From contig NZ_JAFCKS010000002.1 in NCBI RefSeq assembly GCF_018129995.1, positions 248,001 to 312,000 on the forward strand: 64,000 bases of DNA, given 5' to 3'. The DNA is from Bradyrhizobium sp. SZCCT0153. GTDB lineage: Bacteria > Pseudomonadota > Alphaproteobacteria > Rhizobiales > Xanthobacteraceae. A program made the translations under genes and the position numbers. The notes below the pieces were generated by a model. That model was not told the origin of the DNA. It worked only from the letters and a program-made list of their open reading frames with translations, and made no database searches. Positions 8,490 through 16,751 of this stretch are shown here, one piece after another; positions within the stretch are counted from its first letter, which is position 1; each line of letters opens with the position of its first letter.

Positions 8490-9407
8490 ATGACCCAGTT
8501 CAACGAGACCGAACTCACCGCAGCAGTGGTCGAAAGCTTCGACAAGACGCCGAACCCGCGCGCAAAATTCCTGCTCCAGGAATTGGTGAAGTCGCTGCAC
8601 GATTACGTGAGCAAGACCGGTCTCACCTTCGAGGAATGGGAATACGCCATCGATTTCCTGACCCGCACCGGCCAGAAATGCACCGACACCCGCCAGGAGT
8701 TCATCCTCTTGTCCGACGTGCTCGGCGTCTCCATGCTGGTCGACGCGGTCAACCACCGTGAGCGCGAGGGCGCCACGCAGACGACGGTGCTCGGCCCGTT
8801 CTATGTGGGCGAGCACAAGGTGACGGCCCACGGCACCGACATCTCGCCGAACAACCAGACCGGCGAACGGATGTTCGTGCAGAGCCGCGTCACCGATCTC
8901 AAGGGCAAGCCGCTCGCAAATGTCCCCGTCGACGTCTGGCACGCCGACGATGACGGCTTCTACGATTCACAGAAGCCGAACTATGACGCGGTCGGCGCCT
9001 CCGCGCGGGCGCGCTTCATCACCGACGGCGACGGCCGTTTCTTCTTCCGCACCATCCTGCCGTGCAGTTACCCGATCCCGACCGACGGTCCGGTCGGCGA
9101 GATGATCGTGCAGACCAACCGCCACCCGATGCGCCCGGCGCATGTGCATTTCCTGGTCAATGCCAAGGGCTACGAGCCGCTGATCACCCACGTCTTCATG
9201 GACGGCGACAAATATCTGGATTCCGACGTGGTGTTCGGCGTCAAGGACGATCTCGTCGCCAAGGTCGAGCCGCGCAACGATCCGGCGATGCCCGACGGCA
9301 CCAAGGCGAACGGGCAGTGGCACCTGATGAGCTACGAATTCCATCTCAAGCCGGGCGGCGGCATGGCGCCGAAGCCTCTGGGGGTGAAAAGCGAGGAGCC
9401 GGCCTGA
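8490..9407 (+). CDS. Intradiol ring-cleavage dioxygenase (catechol/hydroxyquinol 1,2-dioxygenase type)
   Basis: A 305-residue non-haem iron(III) dioxygenase that cleaves a catechol or hydroxyquinol ring between the hydroxyls. By the family spacing (Tyr, +36 Tyr, +24 His, +2 His) the iron ligands are Tyr158, Tyr194, His218 and His220 (HPMRPAHVH). The helical N-terminal dimerisation domain (about 1-100) is complete. No other ring-cleavage pathway gene, such as maleylacetate reductase, is near, so the gene is solitary. The sequence does not settle catechol versus hydroxyquinol preference. Confidence 0.88.
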   Translation: MTQFNETELTAAVVESFDKTPNPRAKFLLQELVKSLHDYVSKTGLTFEEWEYAIDFLTRTGQKCTDTRQEFILLSDVLGVSMLVDAVNHREREGATQTTVLGPFYVGEHKVTAHGTDISPNNQTGERMFVQSRVTDLKGKPLANVPVDVWHADDDGFYDSQKPNYDAVGASARARFITDGDGRFFFRTILPCSYPIPTDGPVGEMIVQTNRHPMRPAHVHFLVNAKGYEPLITHVFMDGDKYLDSDVVFGVKDDLVAKVEPRNDPAMPDGTKANGQWHLMSYEFHLKPGGGMAPKPLGVKSEEPA

Positions 9408-9435
9408 CGATCAGGCGAGCCGCATGCGCCGCCTC

Positions 9436-10329
9436 TCATGTGCCGAGATAGGCGGCAAGCTCGTCAGGCGTACCCATTGGAAAGGCTTCCTTCAAAAAGT
9501 CGAGGAAGGCGGATACGCGCGCGCTGAGCAATCGCCGCGATGGGTAGAGCGTCCACAACGTGATCTCCGGTCCATCGACGTCACCCCAATGCACCAGCGT
9601 GCCGGCGGCGATGTCGTGGCTGACAAGAGAAACCGGCAGACATCCGGCGCCGACCCCGGCCCGGACAGCATCGCGGACCATGACCAGCGATGACAGGCGA
9701 AGGACAGGATCGACCGCGATGCGGGATCTTCCGACGGGGCCCGTCACGTCCCAAGCCTTAGTCCGATCGCCTGCCCCGCGAACGACAGCGGGAGCCACGA
9801 CATTGTCCGTCGGTCGTTCCAGGTCAGGGCTCGCCACGACCACCAGCCGGTCGCGCAGAAAAATCCTTCCGACAAGGCTCTCGTCCGGATCCGGATTGAC
9901 CCGAATGACGAGGTCATAGGCTTCCTCCACCATGTCTACGGCCCGGTCTTCCGTCGTGATCTCGAGCCGGACCTCGGGGTATCTCAGCGCAAACGCAGCG
10001 GCGAGCTTGCCCATCGCGGTCTGGGAGAACAGCAGCGGTGCGCTGATCCGCAAGCTGCCCCGCGGCCTGTTGCCGCCCGAAGCGATCGCGGCTGCCGTCT
10101 CGTCGAGCTCGGTGAGCAGTGCGCCCGTCCGCTCGTAGAGGGCGCGTCCTTCCTGGGTGAGTTTCAGGGCGCGCGCGCCGCGCTCGAACAGGCGCAGGTC
10201 GAGCGCGGCCTCCAGCTCGGCGACCCGCCGGGACAGGGTGGCTTTCGGGCGCCCGGCGGCCCGTGCGGCCCGTCCGAACCCGCCGTGCCGGGCGACGAGA
10301 TTGAAATCGGCGAGTGCGAGCAGGTCCAT
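9436..10329 (-). CDS. LysR-family transcriptional regulator
   Basis: A 297-residue LysR regulator with an N-terminal winged helix-turn-helix (about 1-60, 'FNLVARHGGFGRAARAAG') and a C-terminal effector-binding domain. It belongs to the AaeR/DsdC-like group by overall form. It diverges from the NAD(P)-binding gene at 10432, with a perfect 13-bp palindrome between them, the usual arrangement in which a LysR protein controls its divergent neighbour. Confidence 0.9.
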   Translation of the reverse strand: MDLLALADFNLVARHGGFGRAARAAGRPKATLSRRVAELEAALDLRLFERGARALKLTQEGRALYERTGALLTELDETAAAIASGGNRPRGSLRISAPLLFSQTAMGKLAAAFALRYPEVRLEITTEDRAVDMVEEAYDLVIRVNPDPDESLVGRIFLRDRLVVVASPDLERPTDNVVAPAVVRGAGDRTKAWDVTGPVGRSRIAVDPVLRLSSLVMVRDAVRAGVGAGCLPVSLVSHDIAAGTLVHWGDVDGPEITLWTLYPSRRLLSARVSAFLDFLKEAFPMGTPDELAAYLGT

Positions 10330-10342
10330 CGTTCCACCAGTG

Positions 10343-10355
10343 AGACAGTCTGTCT
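10343..10355. promoter_or_regulatory. AGACAG-T-CTGTCT palindrome, candidate LysR operator
   Basis: A perfect inverted repeat of six bases around a central T, 14 bp upstream of the LysR start and 77 bp upstream of the divergent gene. LysR proteins usually bind interrupted palindromes in such divergent promoters. The classic T-N11-A form is only loosely met, so the assignment is inference. Confidence 0.4.
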
Positions 10356-10431
10356 AGATATATCATCTATCGGTTCAAATGTGGATCGCTAGTTTCCCGG
10401 ATGTCTTCTGACCCCAACCCGGAGTGATCCC

Positions 10432-11301
10432 ATGACCATCCTCGTTACCGGCGCAACCGGCACCATCGGCCGTCACGTCGTCGAACAGCTCGTCAAGCGC
10501 GGCGCCGATGTCCGCGCCCTTGCCCGCGATCCCGCCAAGGCAAACCTGCCGGCGGGCGTCACCGTCGTGCGGGGCGATCTGCTCGACGTCGACTCGCTCC
10601 GCGGCGCTCTCTCGGGTGTCTCCACCCTGTTTCTGCTCAACGGCGTTGTACCCGATGAATTCACGCAGGCGCTGATTGCGCTCAACCTGGCCCGCGAGGC
10701 TGGCGTCGAGCGGGTCGTCTATCTCTCGGTGATCCACAGCGATCGCTACGTGAACGTGCCGCACTTTGCGGGCAAGTTCGGCGTCGAGCGGATGATCGAG
10801 CAGATGGGCTTCAACGCCACCATCCTGCGCCCCGCCTACTTCATGAACAACGATGTCACGATCAAGGATGTGGTGACCGGCTACGGGATCTACCCGATGC
10901 CCATCGGGAGCAGGGGGCTGGCCATGATCGATGCACGCGACATCGGCGAGATCGCGGCCATCGAGCTCCTCCGTCGTGAGCGAGCCGCAGCGCCGCTTCC
11001 ACTCACTCGCATCAATCTCGTCGGTCCCGAGACGCTGACCGGCGCGAAAGCCGCCGCGGTCTGGTCGGAGGTGCTGGGTCGCGCGATCTCCTATCCCGGT
11101 GACGATACCGCCGCCTTCGAGAAGAATCTCAGGCAGTTCATGCCGAGCTGGATGGCCTTCGACATGCGGCTGATGAGCGAGCGTTTCCTCACCGAGGGAA
11201 TGGTCCCCGAGGCCGGCGACGTCGAGCGGCTGACCGCGCTTTTGGGCCGTTCCCTGCGCTCCTATCGCGACTTCGTCTCCGAGATCGCGGCCTCTGCCTG
11301 A
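10432..11301 (+). CDS. NmrA-like NAD(P)-binding protein
   Basis: A 289-residue atypical short-chain dehydrogenase. The N-terminal Rossmann motif TGATGTIG (residues 6-13) is clear, and the central part 'VVYLSVIHSD' matches NmrA/quinone-oxidoreductase-like (QOR2, AzoB) proteins that lack the classical YxxxK site. It could be a quinone or azo reductase or a redox-sensing protein. It is transcribed with the DUF1857 gene 38 bp downstream and probably controlled by the divergent LysR protein. Confidence 0.82.
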   Translation: MTILVTGATGTIGRHVVEQLVKRGADVRALARDPAKANLPAGVTVVRGDLLDVDSLRGALSGVSTLFLLNGVVPDEFTQALIALNLAREAGVERVVYLSVIHSDRYVNVPHFAGKFGVERMIEQMGFNATILRPAYFMNNDVTIKDVVTGYGIYPMPIGSRGLAMIDARDIGEIAAIELLRRERAAAPLPLTRINLVGPETLTGAKAAAVWSEVLGRAISYPGDDTAAFEKNLRQFMPSWMAFDMRLMSERFLTEGMVPEAGDVERLTALLGRSLRSYRDFVSEIAASA

Positions 11302-11339
11302 CGCGGCAAGTGTCGATCACATCAACAAGGATTACGATC

Positions 11340-11813
11340 ATGATCTATTCGACCGCCACCGTTCCGGTGAATCCGCAAGGCGAGACGCCGCTGACCCGCG
11401 CGCAAGTCTGGCAAGGCCTGGTTCTCAAGGCCCGCGATGCGCGGCTGTTTCTTCCACCCGATCTTTGCACCCGCTGTGAGGTGGTGGAGGAGAGCGCGAC
11501 GCACATCGTGCGCGAAGCCACGATCGCAGGCGACGATCTGCGCGAGATCATCAGCTTCGAGCCGGAGCGCAAGGTGACCTTCTTCCAGGCCGCCGGTCCG
11601 CGCGAAGGCGCGATCGTCAACGAGCTGTTCGAGGGCGAAGCCGGCGCGCTGCAACTGCGGTTCTATTGCTACACGGGCCTGCGCGGCAAGAAGCCCTTCG
11701 GCCCCGAAGAGCAGGCCGAACAGGCGCAGTTCGACAGCGACACGGGCTACAAGGCCGCCCTGCTGTCGACGCTGAAGCGCACACAACAATTGCTCGCCGA
11801 AGGCAAGCTCTGA
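11340..11813 (+). CDS. DUF1857 (AtaL-like SRPBCC) family protein
   Basis: A 157-residue protein resembling the AtaL-like DUF1857 branch of the START/SRPBCC fold, a hydrophobic ligand-binding cavity. Features are the early 'LTRAQVWQGL', the 'CEVVEES' strand and the C-terminal long helix 'AALLSTLKRTQQLL'. I start at ATG 11340 (MIYSTATVPV), preceded by AAGGAT, rather than ten codons earlier. In an operon with the NmrA-like gene; role unknown. Confidence 0.75.
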   Translation: MIYSTATVPVNPQGETPLTRAQVWQGLVLKARDARLFLPPDLCTRCEVVEESATHIVREATIAGDDLREIISFEPERKVTFFQAAGPREGAIVNELFEGEAGALQLRFYCYTGLRGKKPFGPEEQAEQAQFDSDTGYKAALLSTLKRTQQLLAEGKL

Positions 11814-11877
11814 TCATCACAACAAACGTGAGCCACGGGACTGCCTCTCCGGAGGCAGCCCGAGGCCACACCCTTGA

Positions 11878-13617
11878 TCAGCGCGCGTGCAGCAGCGCAA
11901 GCAGGACGACCACGACGCAGGCGAGCGCCGCCGTGGTCAGCTTCCAGAACATCAGCGGGCTGCGCTCCAAGAGCGGCGTGATCCGCGTGTCGAGATAGGC
12001 CGGATTGGGCGTGCGAAGCTCGAAGACGAATTCGGACAGATCCTGGTGCCGCTTGTAGGGATCCGGGTTGAGCGCGCGCCTGAGCGCGCCGTCGACCCAC
12101 GCAGGCACGTTGCGGTTGTCGTCGGCCGAACGGTACTTGAGCCTTCGCACGTCCGGCTTGCGCCGGATCCTGGCGACCTGCGTGCCATAGGGAAGCTTTC
12201 CCGTCAGCATCTGGTAGCAGATCACCGCCAGCGAAAACATGTCGGAGCGCGGCGAGCCGCCCTCGCCGAGAAAATATTCCGGCGCCGTGTACTGAACCGT
12301 ACCCAGGATGTCGTCGGCCTCGCCCGGCGGCGCGGCCTCTGCGACGCCCGCCACCCTGACCGATCCGAAATCGATGATCTTCGCGGTGCCGGTCTTGTCG
12401 ATCAGGATGTTGTCGGGCCTGAGATCCTGATGCAGCATCTCCATGCGATGGAAGGCGCGCAGGCCCGATGCGATCTGCTCGATCAGTCCGCGCACGGTTT
12501 CGAGATCGGGGCGCGGATTGTCGGTCATCCACTGCCTCAGGGTCTGGCCTTCGACGAATTCGGTTGCGACATAGAGATAGCTGCGCCGCCGCGACTGTGA
12601 CAGCGGCTTCAGCACGTGCGGACTGTCGATCCGGCGCGCAATCCATTCCTCCATCAGGAAGCGTTTGAGATAGGCGGCATTGTCGCGCAAATCGATCGAC
12701 GGCAGCTTGAGCGCGACCGGCTGCTCGGTCTCGGCGTCGACGGCAAGGTAGATATGGCTGCGGCTGCTGCCGTGGATTTCCCGGACGATCCTGTAGCCGT
12801 CGAACATCGCCCGCGGCTCCGGCAGCGGAGGCAGCGGCAATTGTGAGGTCTGATTGAAGATGCCGGCCGGCTCGCGCTGCGGTACCGCATCGATACGGAG
12901 GATCTGGACGGTGATGTTGTCGTCGCTGCCGCGCCGGTAGGCTTCCTCGACGATCGCCTTCGCCGCCCCGTCGAGCTCGGCTGCATGCTCGCCGAGCGCG
13001 TTCGTGATGAAGCGCGCATCGACGAATTCATAGGCGCCGTCGGTCGCCAGCAGGAACGTGTCGCCGGCCTCGATCTCGAAACTCTGGTAATCGATCTCGA
13101 GCTGCGGATTGATGCCGAGCGCGCGGCCGAGATAGGTCTGCTCTGAGGAGACGATGATCCGGTGATCGTCGGTCAACTGCTCGAGCGCCTTGCCGGCGAC
13201 GCGGTAGACCCGACAGTCGCCGACATGGAAGATGTGCGCGGTGGTCGCCTTGATGACCATGGCGCTCAGCGTGCAGACGTAGCCCTTGTCGCGGTCATAG
13301 GCGTATTGGCTCTTGCGCGTCTGCGCATGGAGCCAGGAATTGGTCGCATCCAGAACGCGGCGCGCGGAGGTCTTCACCGTCCAGGATTCCGACGTGCAGT
13401 AATAGTCCATCAGGAAGCTCTTGACCGCCGACTCGCTGGCGATCTGGCTCACCGTGCTGCTGGAGATGCCGTCGGCGAGGACGGCCGCAATGCCCTTCAG
13501 GCTGAGCATCGGCTCGTCCGGAATCAGGACGCCGTGAAAATCCTGGTTGACGGGCTTGCGACCCTTGTCGGAATGCTGGCCGACCGAGATGTGAAGTCCG
13601 CGGGTCATCGTCATCAC
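11878..13617 (-). CDS. Bifunctional PP2C-type phosphatase / Ser-Thr protein kinase, membrane-anchored
   Basis: A 579-residue fusion. An N-terminal PP2C phosphatase (about 8-242) has metal-binding Asp49-Gly50, Asp193-Gly194 and 'SDDN' (231-234). A Hanks-type kinase (about 275-540) follows with Lys304, catalytic His396-Gln-Asp398, Asn403 and Asp417-Phe-Gly. A membrane helix at 556-576 anchors the C-terminus, leaving both enzymes cytoplasmic. The HRD arginine is replaced by Gln and the glycine-rich loop is degenerate (IHGSSRSHIY), so activation-loop control is unusual. The gene follows the NirC-type gene in the divergent arm of the nitrate cluster. Similar fusions accompany nitrate-assimilation genes in pseudomonads, which points to a role in nitrate or nitrite uptake control. 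Confidence 0.9.
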   Translation of the reverse strand: MMTMTRGLHISVGQHSDKGRKPVNQDFHGVLIPDEPMLSLKGIAAVLADGISSSTVSQIASESAVKSFLMDYYCTSESWTVKTSARRVLDATNSWLHAQTRKSQYAYDRDKGYVCTLSAMVIKATTAHIFHVGDCRVYRVAGKALEQLTDDHRIIVSSEQTYLGRALGINPQLEIDYQSFEIEAGDTFLLATDGAYEFVDARFITNALGEHAAELDGAAKAIVEEAYRRGSDDNITVQILRIDAVPQREPAGIFNQTSQLPLPPLPEPRAMFDGYRIVREIHGSSRSHIYLAVDAETEQPVALKLPSIDLRDNAAYLKRFLMEEWIARRIDSPHVLKPLSQSRRRSYLYVATEFVEGQTLRQWMTDNPRPDLETVRGLIEQIASGLRAFHRMEMLHQDLRPDNILIDKTGTAKIIDFGSVRVAGVAEAAPPGEADDILGTVQYTAPEYFLGEGGSPRSDMFSLAVICYQMLTGKLPYGTQVARIRRKPDVRRLKYRSADDNRNVPAWVDGALRRALNPDPYKRHQDLSEFVFELRTPNPAYLDTRITPLLERSPLMFWKLTTAALACVVVVLLALLHAR

Positions 13618-13625
13618 CGGCAGAA

Positions 13626-13656
13626 GGGAGCCTCACCCTGCTCGGGCGAGGCTCCC
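13626..13656 (-). terminator. Hairpin between nirC-type gene and phosphatase/kinase gene
   Basis: A 9-bp perfect stem (GGGAGCCTC with its complement) and a 13-base loop lie in the 58-bp gap between the two minus-strand genes. No T-run follows on the minus strand, so it is more likely an attenuator or RNA-processing/stability element that lowers kinase expression relative to the channel than a full terminator. Confidence 0.4.
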
Positions 13657-13675
13657 CTGTCGAGACGTTGTTTGA

Positions 13676-14515
13676 TCAGGCCGCGACGCGGGGATGCGTG
13701 GCCTTGCCGGGCTGGCGCTTCGGCAGGGTCATGACGTGCGTGGCGTAGAGCGTCATGCCGGTGAAGGCGAGACCGCCCACGAGGTTACCCAGCACGGTCG
13801 GGATCTCGTTCCAGATGAAGTAGTCCATGATCGAGAACTTGGCGTGGAGCATCAGCCCCGACGGGAACAGGAACATGTTCACGACGGAATGCTCGAACAC
13901 CATGTAGAAGAACACCAGGATCGGCATCCACATCGCGATGACCTTGCCGGGGACCGACGTCGAGATCATGGCGCCGACGACACCGGTCGAGACCATCCAG
14001 TTGCAGAGCATGCCGCGAATGAACAGCGTCGCCATGCCGGCCGCGCCGTGCGCTGCATAGCCGAGCGTTCGGCCTTCGCCGATATTGCCGATCGCCGCGC
14101 CGACCTTGTCCGGGTCCTGCGTGAAGCCGAAAGTCGTGACGAAGGCCATCATGAAGGCCACCGTAAGGGCGCCCGCGAAATTGCCGATGAAGACAAGACC
14201 CCAGTTCCGCAATACGCCGCCGACGGTAACGCCCGGGCGCTTGTCGATCAGCGCCAGCGGCGCCAGCACGAACACGCCGGTCAAAAGGTCGAAGCCCAAC
14301 AAATAGAGCATCGAGAATCCGACCGGGAACAGCAACGCGCCGATGATCGGCTGGCCCGTGTTCACGTTGATGGTGACGGCGAACCAGGCAGCGAGCGCGA
14401 GGATGGCGCCGGCCATGTAGGCCCGAATGATGGTATCCCGGGTGGACATGAAGATCTTGGATTCGCCCGCATCCACCATCTTGGTGACGAATTCCGAAGG
14501 CGCGAGATACGACAT
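13676..14515 (-). CDS. Formate/nitrite transporter family channel (NirC/FocA type)
   Basis: A 279-residue FNT-family pentameric channel with about six membrane helices ('GFSMLYLLGFDLLTGVF', 'NWGLVFIGNFAGALTV', 'LCNWMVSTGV' and others). In this context it most likely carries nitrite, in or out, during nitrate assimilation. I start at ATG 14515 (MSYLAPSEFV), preceded by AAAGGAA; a longer in-frame extension to 14689 is arginine-rich and non-conserved. It diverges from nrtA and has its own sigma-54-like promoter and a hexaloop hairpin in its roughly 250-base leader. Confidence 0.87.
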   Translation of the reverse strand: MSYLAPSEFVTKMVDAGESKIFMSTRDTIIRAYMAGAILALAAWFAVTINVNTGQPIIGALLFPVGFSMLYLLGFDLLTGVFVLAPLALIDKRPGVTVGGVLRNWGLVFIGNFAGALTVAFMMAFVTTFGFTQDPDKVGAAIGNIGEGRTLGYAAHGAAGMATLFIRGMLCNWMVSTGVVGAMISTSVPGKVIAMWMPILVFFYMVFEHSVVNMFLFPSGLMLHAKFSIMDYFIWNEIPTVLGNLVGGLAFTGMTLYATHVMTLPKRQPGKATHPRVAA

Positions 14516-14742
14516 CAATGGTTCCTTTTGCTCGTGTGAATAGATAGCGCGGCGGTTTCGGACGGTACCGTTGTCAGGCCACTGCCTCCGCACGAGCCGG
14601 CGAACCGGGAATCTGCGGGCCAAAGGAATTCGGAATCTCGCTTGGGATCGCGTGACGACGACTGCGCCAAAACGGGCCCAGCGAAGCAATATTGCTCTCC
14701 CCGAGTTTCAGCCTTTGGAGGCCTCAACATGTCGGCGGACCG

Positions 14743-14758
14743 CAGTCGTCGTTGACTG
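14743..14758 (-). promoter_or_regulatory. Hexaloop hairpin in nirC-type leader, candidate ANTAR (NasT) target
   Basis: On the minus strand CAGTC-[AACGAC]-GACTG: a perfect 5-bp stem closing a six-base loop with A at position 1 and G at position 4, the features recognised by ANTAR-domain antiterminators. It begins about 6 bases after the transcription start predicted from the -24/-12 element. The loop sequence is identical to that of both hairpins in the narK leader. Confidence 0.55.
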
Positions 14759-14773
14759 AGTGGTTATTCTGGA

Positions 14774-14789
14774 AGCAATCCATGTGCCA
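14774..14789 (-). promoter_or_regulatory. Sigma-54-type promoter for the nirC-type gene
   Basis: On the minus strand TGGCAC-ATGGA-TTGCT, a full match to the RpoN consensus TGGCAC-N5-TTGCW including the GG/GC dinucleotides at the correct spacing. It lies 259 bp upstream of the start codon at 14515, so a long leader RNA is predicted. Confidence 0.65.
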
Positions 14790-14917
14790 GATGATGGGCC
14801 GGGGATCGCGACGGCCTGCTGGCGCGGTTGTGGCGCGTTTTGGCCACCCTTGCATGCCGAGCGGAGCACCGACGGACCAAGGTTCAGAAGAGACGAAAAG
14901 TCAGGTCTGCCTAATTG

Positions 14918-14932
14918 TTGTGCGATGCACAA
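14918..14932. promoter_or_regulatory. TTGTGC-N3-GCACAA palindrome, candidate upstream activator site
   Basis: A perfect 6+3+6 palindrome followed by RGAYTGAGCG. The same arrangement recurs at 19609-19623 before narK. Its centre is 112 bp from the nrtA -24 element (111 bp in the narK copy), a typical enhancer distance for sigma-54 promoters, and 136 bp from the divergent nirC -24 element. An NtrC-like activator is inferred; half-sites read GTGC..GCAC rather than the usual GCAC..GTGC order. Confidence 0.5.
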
Positions 14933-15036
14933 AGACTGAGCGGTTAGCCGAATTTGACGGCGCGCCGAGATTTGTCACCAACAGCCTCCTCGGCACAACG
15001 CTCTGTTTTTGCTTGGTATTGTCGAATTGTTCGCTC

Positions 15037-15052
15037 TGGCACGCTTTTTGTT
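15037..15052 (+). promoter_or_regulatory. Sigma-54-like promoter for nrtA
   Basis: TGGCACG-CTTT-TTGTT matches the RpoN consensus except for T in place of C in the -12 GC. Spacing is correct. The predicted start falls close to 15060, just before the conserved GCGCGACGCC leader block. Confidence 0.5.
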
Positions 15053-15063
15053 TGAGAAGGCGC

Positions 15064-15081
15064 GACGCCATCGATGCCGTC
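15064..15081 (+). promoter_or_regulatory. Hexaloop hairpin in nrtA leader, candidate ANTAR (NasT) target
   Basis: GACG, a C.C mismatch, a C-G pair and the loop ATCGAT (A1, G4) closed by CGTC. The block GCGCGACGCC...CGTCCCTC that contains it is repeated at the same position in the narK leader, with changes that keep the fold and the loop A and G. Confidence 0.5.
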
Positions 15082-15117
15082 CCTCGAAGATCTCCATCCG
15101 AATTGTGACTTCCGCCA

Positions 15118-15134
15118 TCCGGGGCCTCCCCGGA
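15118..15134 (+). promoter_or_regulatory. GC-rich leader hairpin before nrtA
   Basis: TCCGGGG and its complement around the loop CCT, 37 bases after the hexaloop hairpin. The narK leader has a matching CCGGGG/CCCCGG stem, both followed by AG. It may be the terminator half of an antitermination switch, but no T-run follows. Confidence 0.4.
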
Positions 15135-15208
15135 GACGTGCCGCCGTGCGCGTCGTGTGGTCGGCATGTGCGGATGGTCGCTCCGGTCACAAAGGATCAC
15201 CACATTCA

Positions 15209-16672
15209 ATGACGAAGCCAACTGATCAGTCCTCGCGCAGCGGTCGTCACGGCCACCATCTTGGGGGAGCCAGCGCGAACGCGCTTATGCTGCTCGACCG
15301 CCGCACGTTCCTCGCCGCAGGCACCGTCGCCGCGGCGTTTGCTGTCGCTCCCGGCCGCGTCCGCGCCGCCGCGCTCAAGCCCGAAAAGGACGAACTGAAG
15401 CTCGGCTTCATCAAGCTCACTGACATGGCGCCGCTCGCCGTCGCCAAGGAGAACGGGTACTTCGAGGACGAAGGTCTATTCGTCACGCTGGAGGCGCAGG
15501 CCAACTGGAAAGTTCTGCTCGACCGCGTCATCAGCGGCGAACTGGATGGCGCGCACATGCTGGCGGGCCAACCGCTGGCGGCCACGATTGGCTTCGGCAC
15601 CAAGGCACACATTATCACGCCGTTCTCGATGGACTTGAACGGCAACGCCATCACGGTCTCGAACGAGATCTTCGCGATGATGAAGCCGAACATCCCGAAG
15701 GATGCGAGCGGCAAGCTCGTGCATCCGATCAAGGCCGATACGCTGCGCCCGGCGATCGAGAAGCTGAAAGCCGACGGCAAGTCCTTCAAGATGGGCATGG
15801 TCTTCCCGGTGTCGACCCACAATTACGAGCTGCGCTACTGGCTTGCGTCGGGCGGCATCAATCCCGGCTATTATTCGTCCGGCGACGTGACCGGAACGGT
15901 CGCGGCCGAAGCGCTGCTGTCGGTGACGCCGCCGCCGCAGATGCCGGCGACGCTCGAAGCCGGCACCATCAACGGCTACTGCGTCGGCGAGCCCTGGAAC
16001 CAGGCCGCGGTGTTCAAGGGCATCGGCGTTCCCGTGATCACCGACTACGAGATCTGGAAGAATAATCCGGAGAAGGTGTTCGGCATCACTGCGGCCTTTG
16101 CCGAGAAGAATCCCAACACCGTGCTGGCCCTGACCAAGGCGCTGATCCGTGCCGCGATGTGGCTGGACGAGAATGCCAACGCCAATCGCGCCAAGGCCGT
16201 CGAGCTGTTGTCGAAGCCCGAATATGTCGGCGCCGACAAGGCGGTCATCGCCAACTCGATGACCGGCACCTTCGAATACGAGAAAGGCGACAAGCGCTCC
16301 ATTCCCGACTTCAATGTGTTCTTTCGCTATTTCGCGACCTATCCCTACTATTCCGACGCCGTCTGGTATCTGACGCAGATGCGCCGCTGGGGGCAGATCG
16401 CGGAGGCCAGGGACGACACATGGTACGAGGCAACGGCCAAAAGCGTGTACCGTCCGGACATCTATCTTTCCGCGGCCAAGCTCCTGATCGCCGACGGCAA
16501 GGCGAAGAAGGAAGATTTCCCCTGGGAGAGCGACGGTTATCGCGCGCCGACCGCGGAATTCATCGATGGCCTCAGCTACGACGGTCGCAAGCCCAACGCC
16601 TACATCGACAGCCTGAAGATCGGTCTGAAGGGCAAGCAGAAGATCGACGGCGCCAAGGTCATCGACGGCTGA
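15209..16672 (+). CDS. nrtA: Nitrate/nitrite ABC transporter substrate-binding protein
   Basis: A 487-residue periplasmic nitrate-binding protein of the NrtA/CmpA family. A twin-arginine leader (DRRTFLAAG, Arg31-Arg32) is preceded by a 30-residue N-region, so export is probably by Tat. The start at 15209 has AAAGGA upstream; the longer frame from 15074 would read through the leader RNA elements. It is the first gene of an nrtA-nrtB-nrtCD operon driven by a sigma-54-like promoter. Confidence 0.92.
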   Translation: MTKPTDQSSRSGRHGHHLGGASANALMLLDRRTFLAAGTVAAAFAVAPGRVRAAALKPEKDELKLGFIKLTDMAPLAVAKENGYFEDEGLFVTLEAQANWKVLLDRVISGELDGAHMLAGQPLAATIGFGTKAHIITPFSMDLNGNAITVSNEIFAMMKPNIPKDASGKLVHPIKADTLRPAIEKLKADGKSFKMGMVFPVSTHNYELRYWLASGGINPGYYSSGDVTGTVAAEALLSVTPPPQMPATLEAGTINGYCVGEPWNQAAVFKGIGVPVITDYEIWKNNPEKVFGITAAFAEKNPNTVLALTKALIRAAMWLDENANANRAKAVELLSKPEYVGADKAVIANSMTGTFEYEKGDKRSIPDFNVFFRYFATYPYYSDAVWYLTQMRRWGQIAEARDDTWYEATAKSVYRPDIYLSAAKLLIADGKAKKEDFPWESDGYRAPTAEFIDGLSYDGRKPNAYIDSLKIGLKGKQKIDGAKVIDG

Positions 16673-16751
16673 CGCGCATGAGCCGGGCCGCCGTCAGGCC
16701 GGCCCGGCCTCCTTACTCGAAGTCGGGCGATGAACGCCGGGGGACAAGGCT

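Larger units (their letters stand above)
14516..15208. other. Divergent nirC-nrtA regulatory region
   Basis: 693 bp without a credible gene. From left to right it holds the nirC-type leader with an ANTAR-type hexaloop hairpin (14743-14758), the minus-strand sigma-54-like promoter (14774-14789), a shared palindrome (14918-14932), the plus-strand sigma-54-like promoter (15037-15052), and the nrtA leader with a hexaloop hairpin (15064-15081) and a GC-rich hairpin (15118-15134). Confidence 0.7.
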
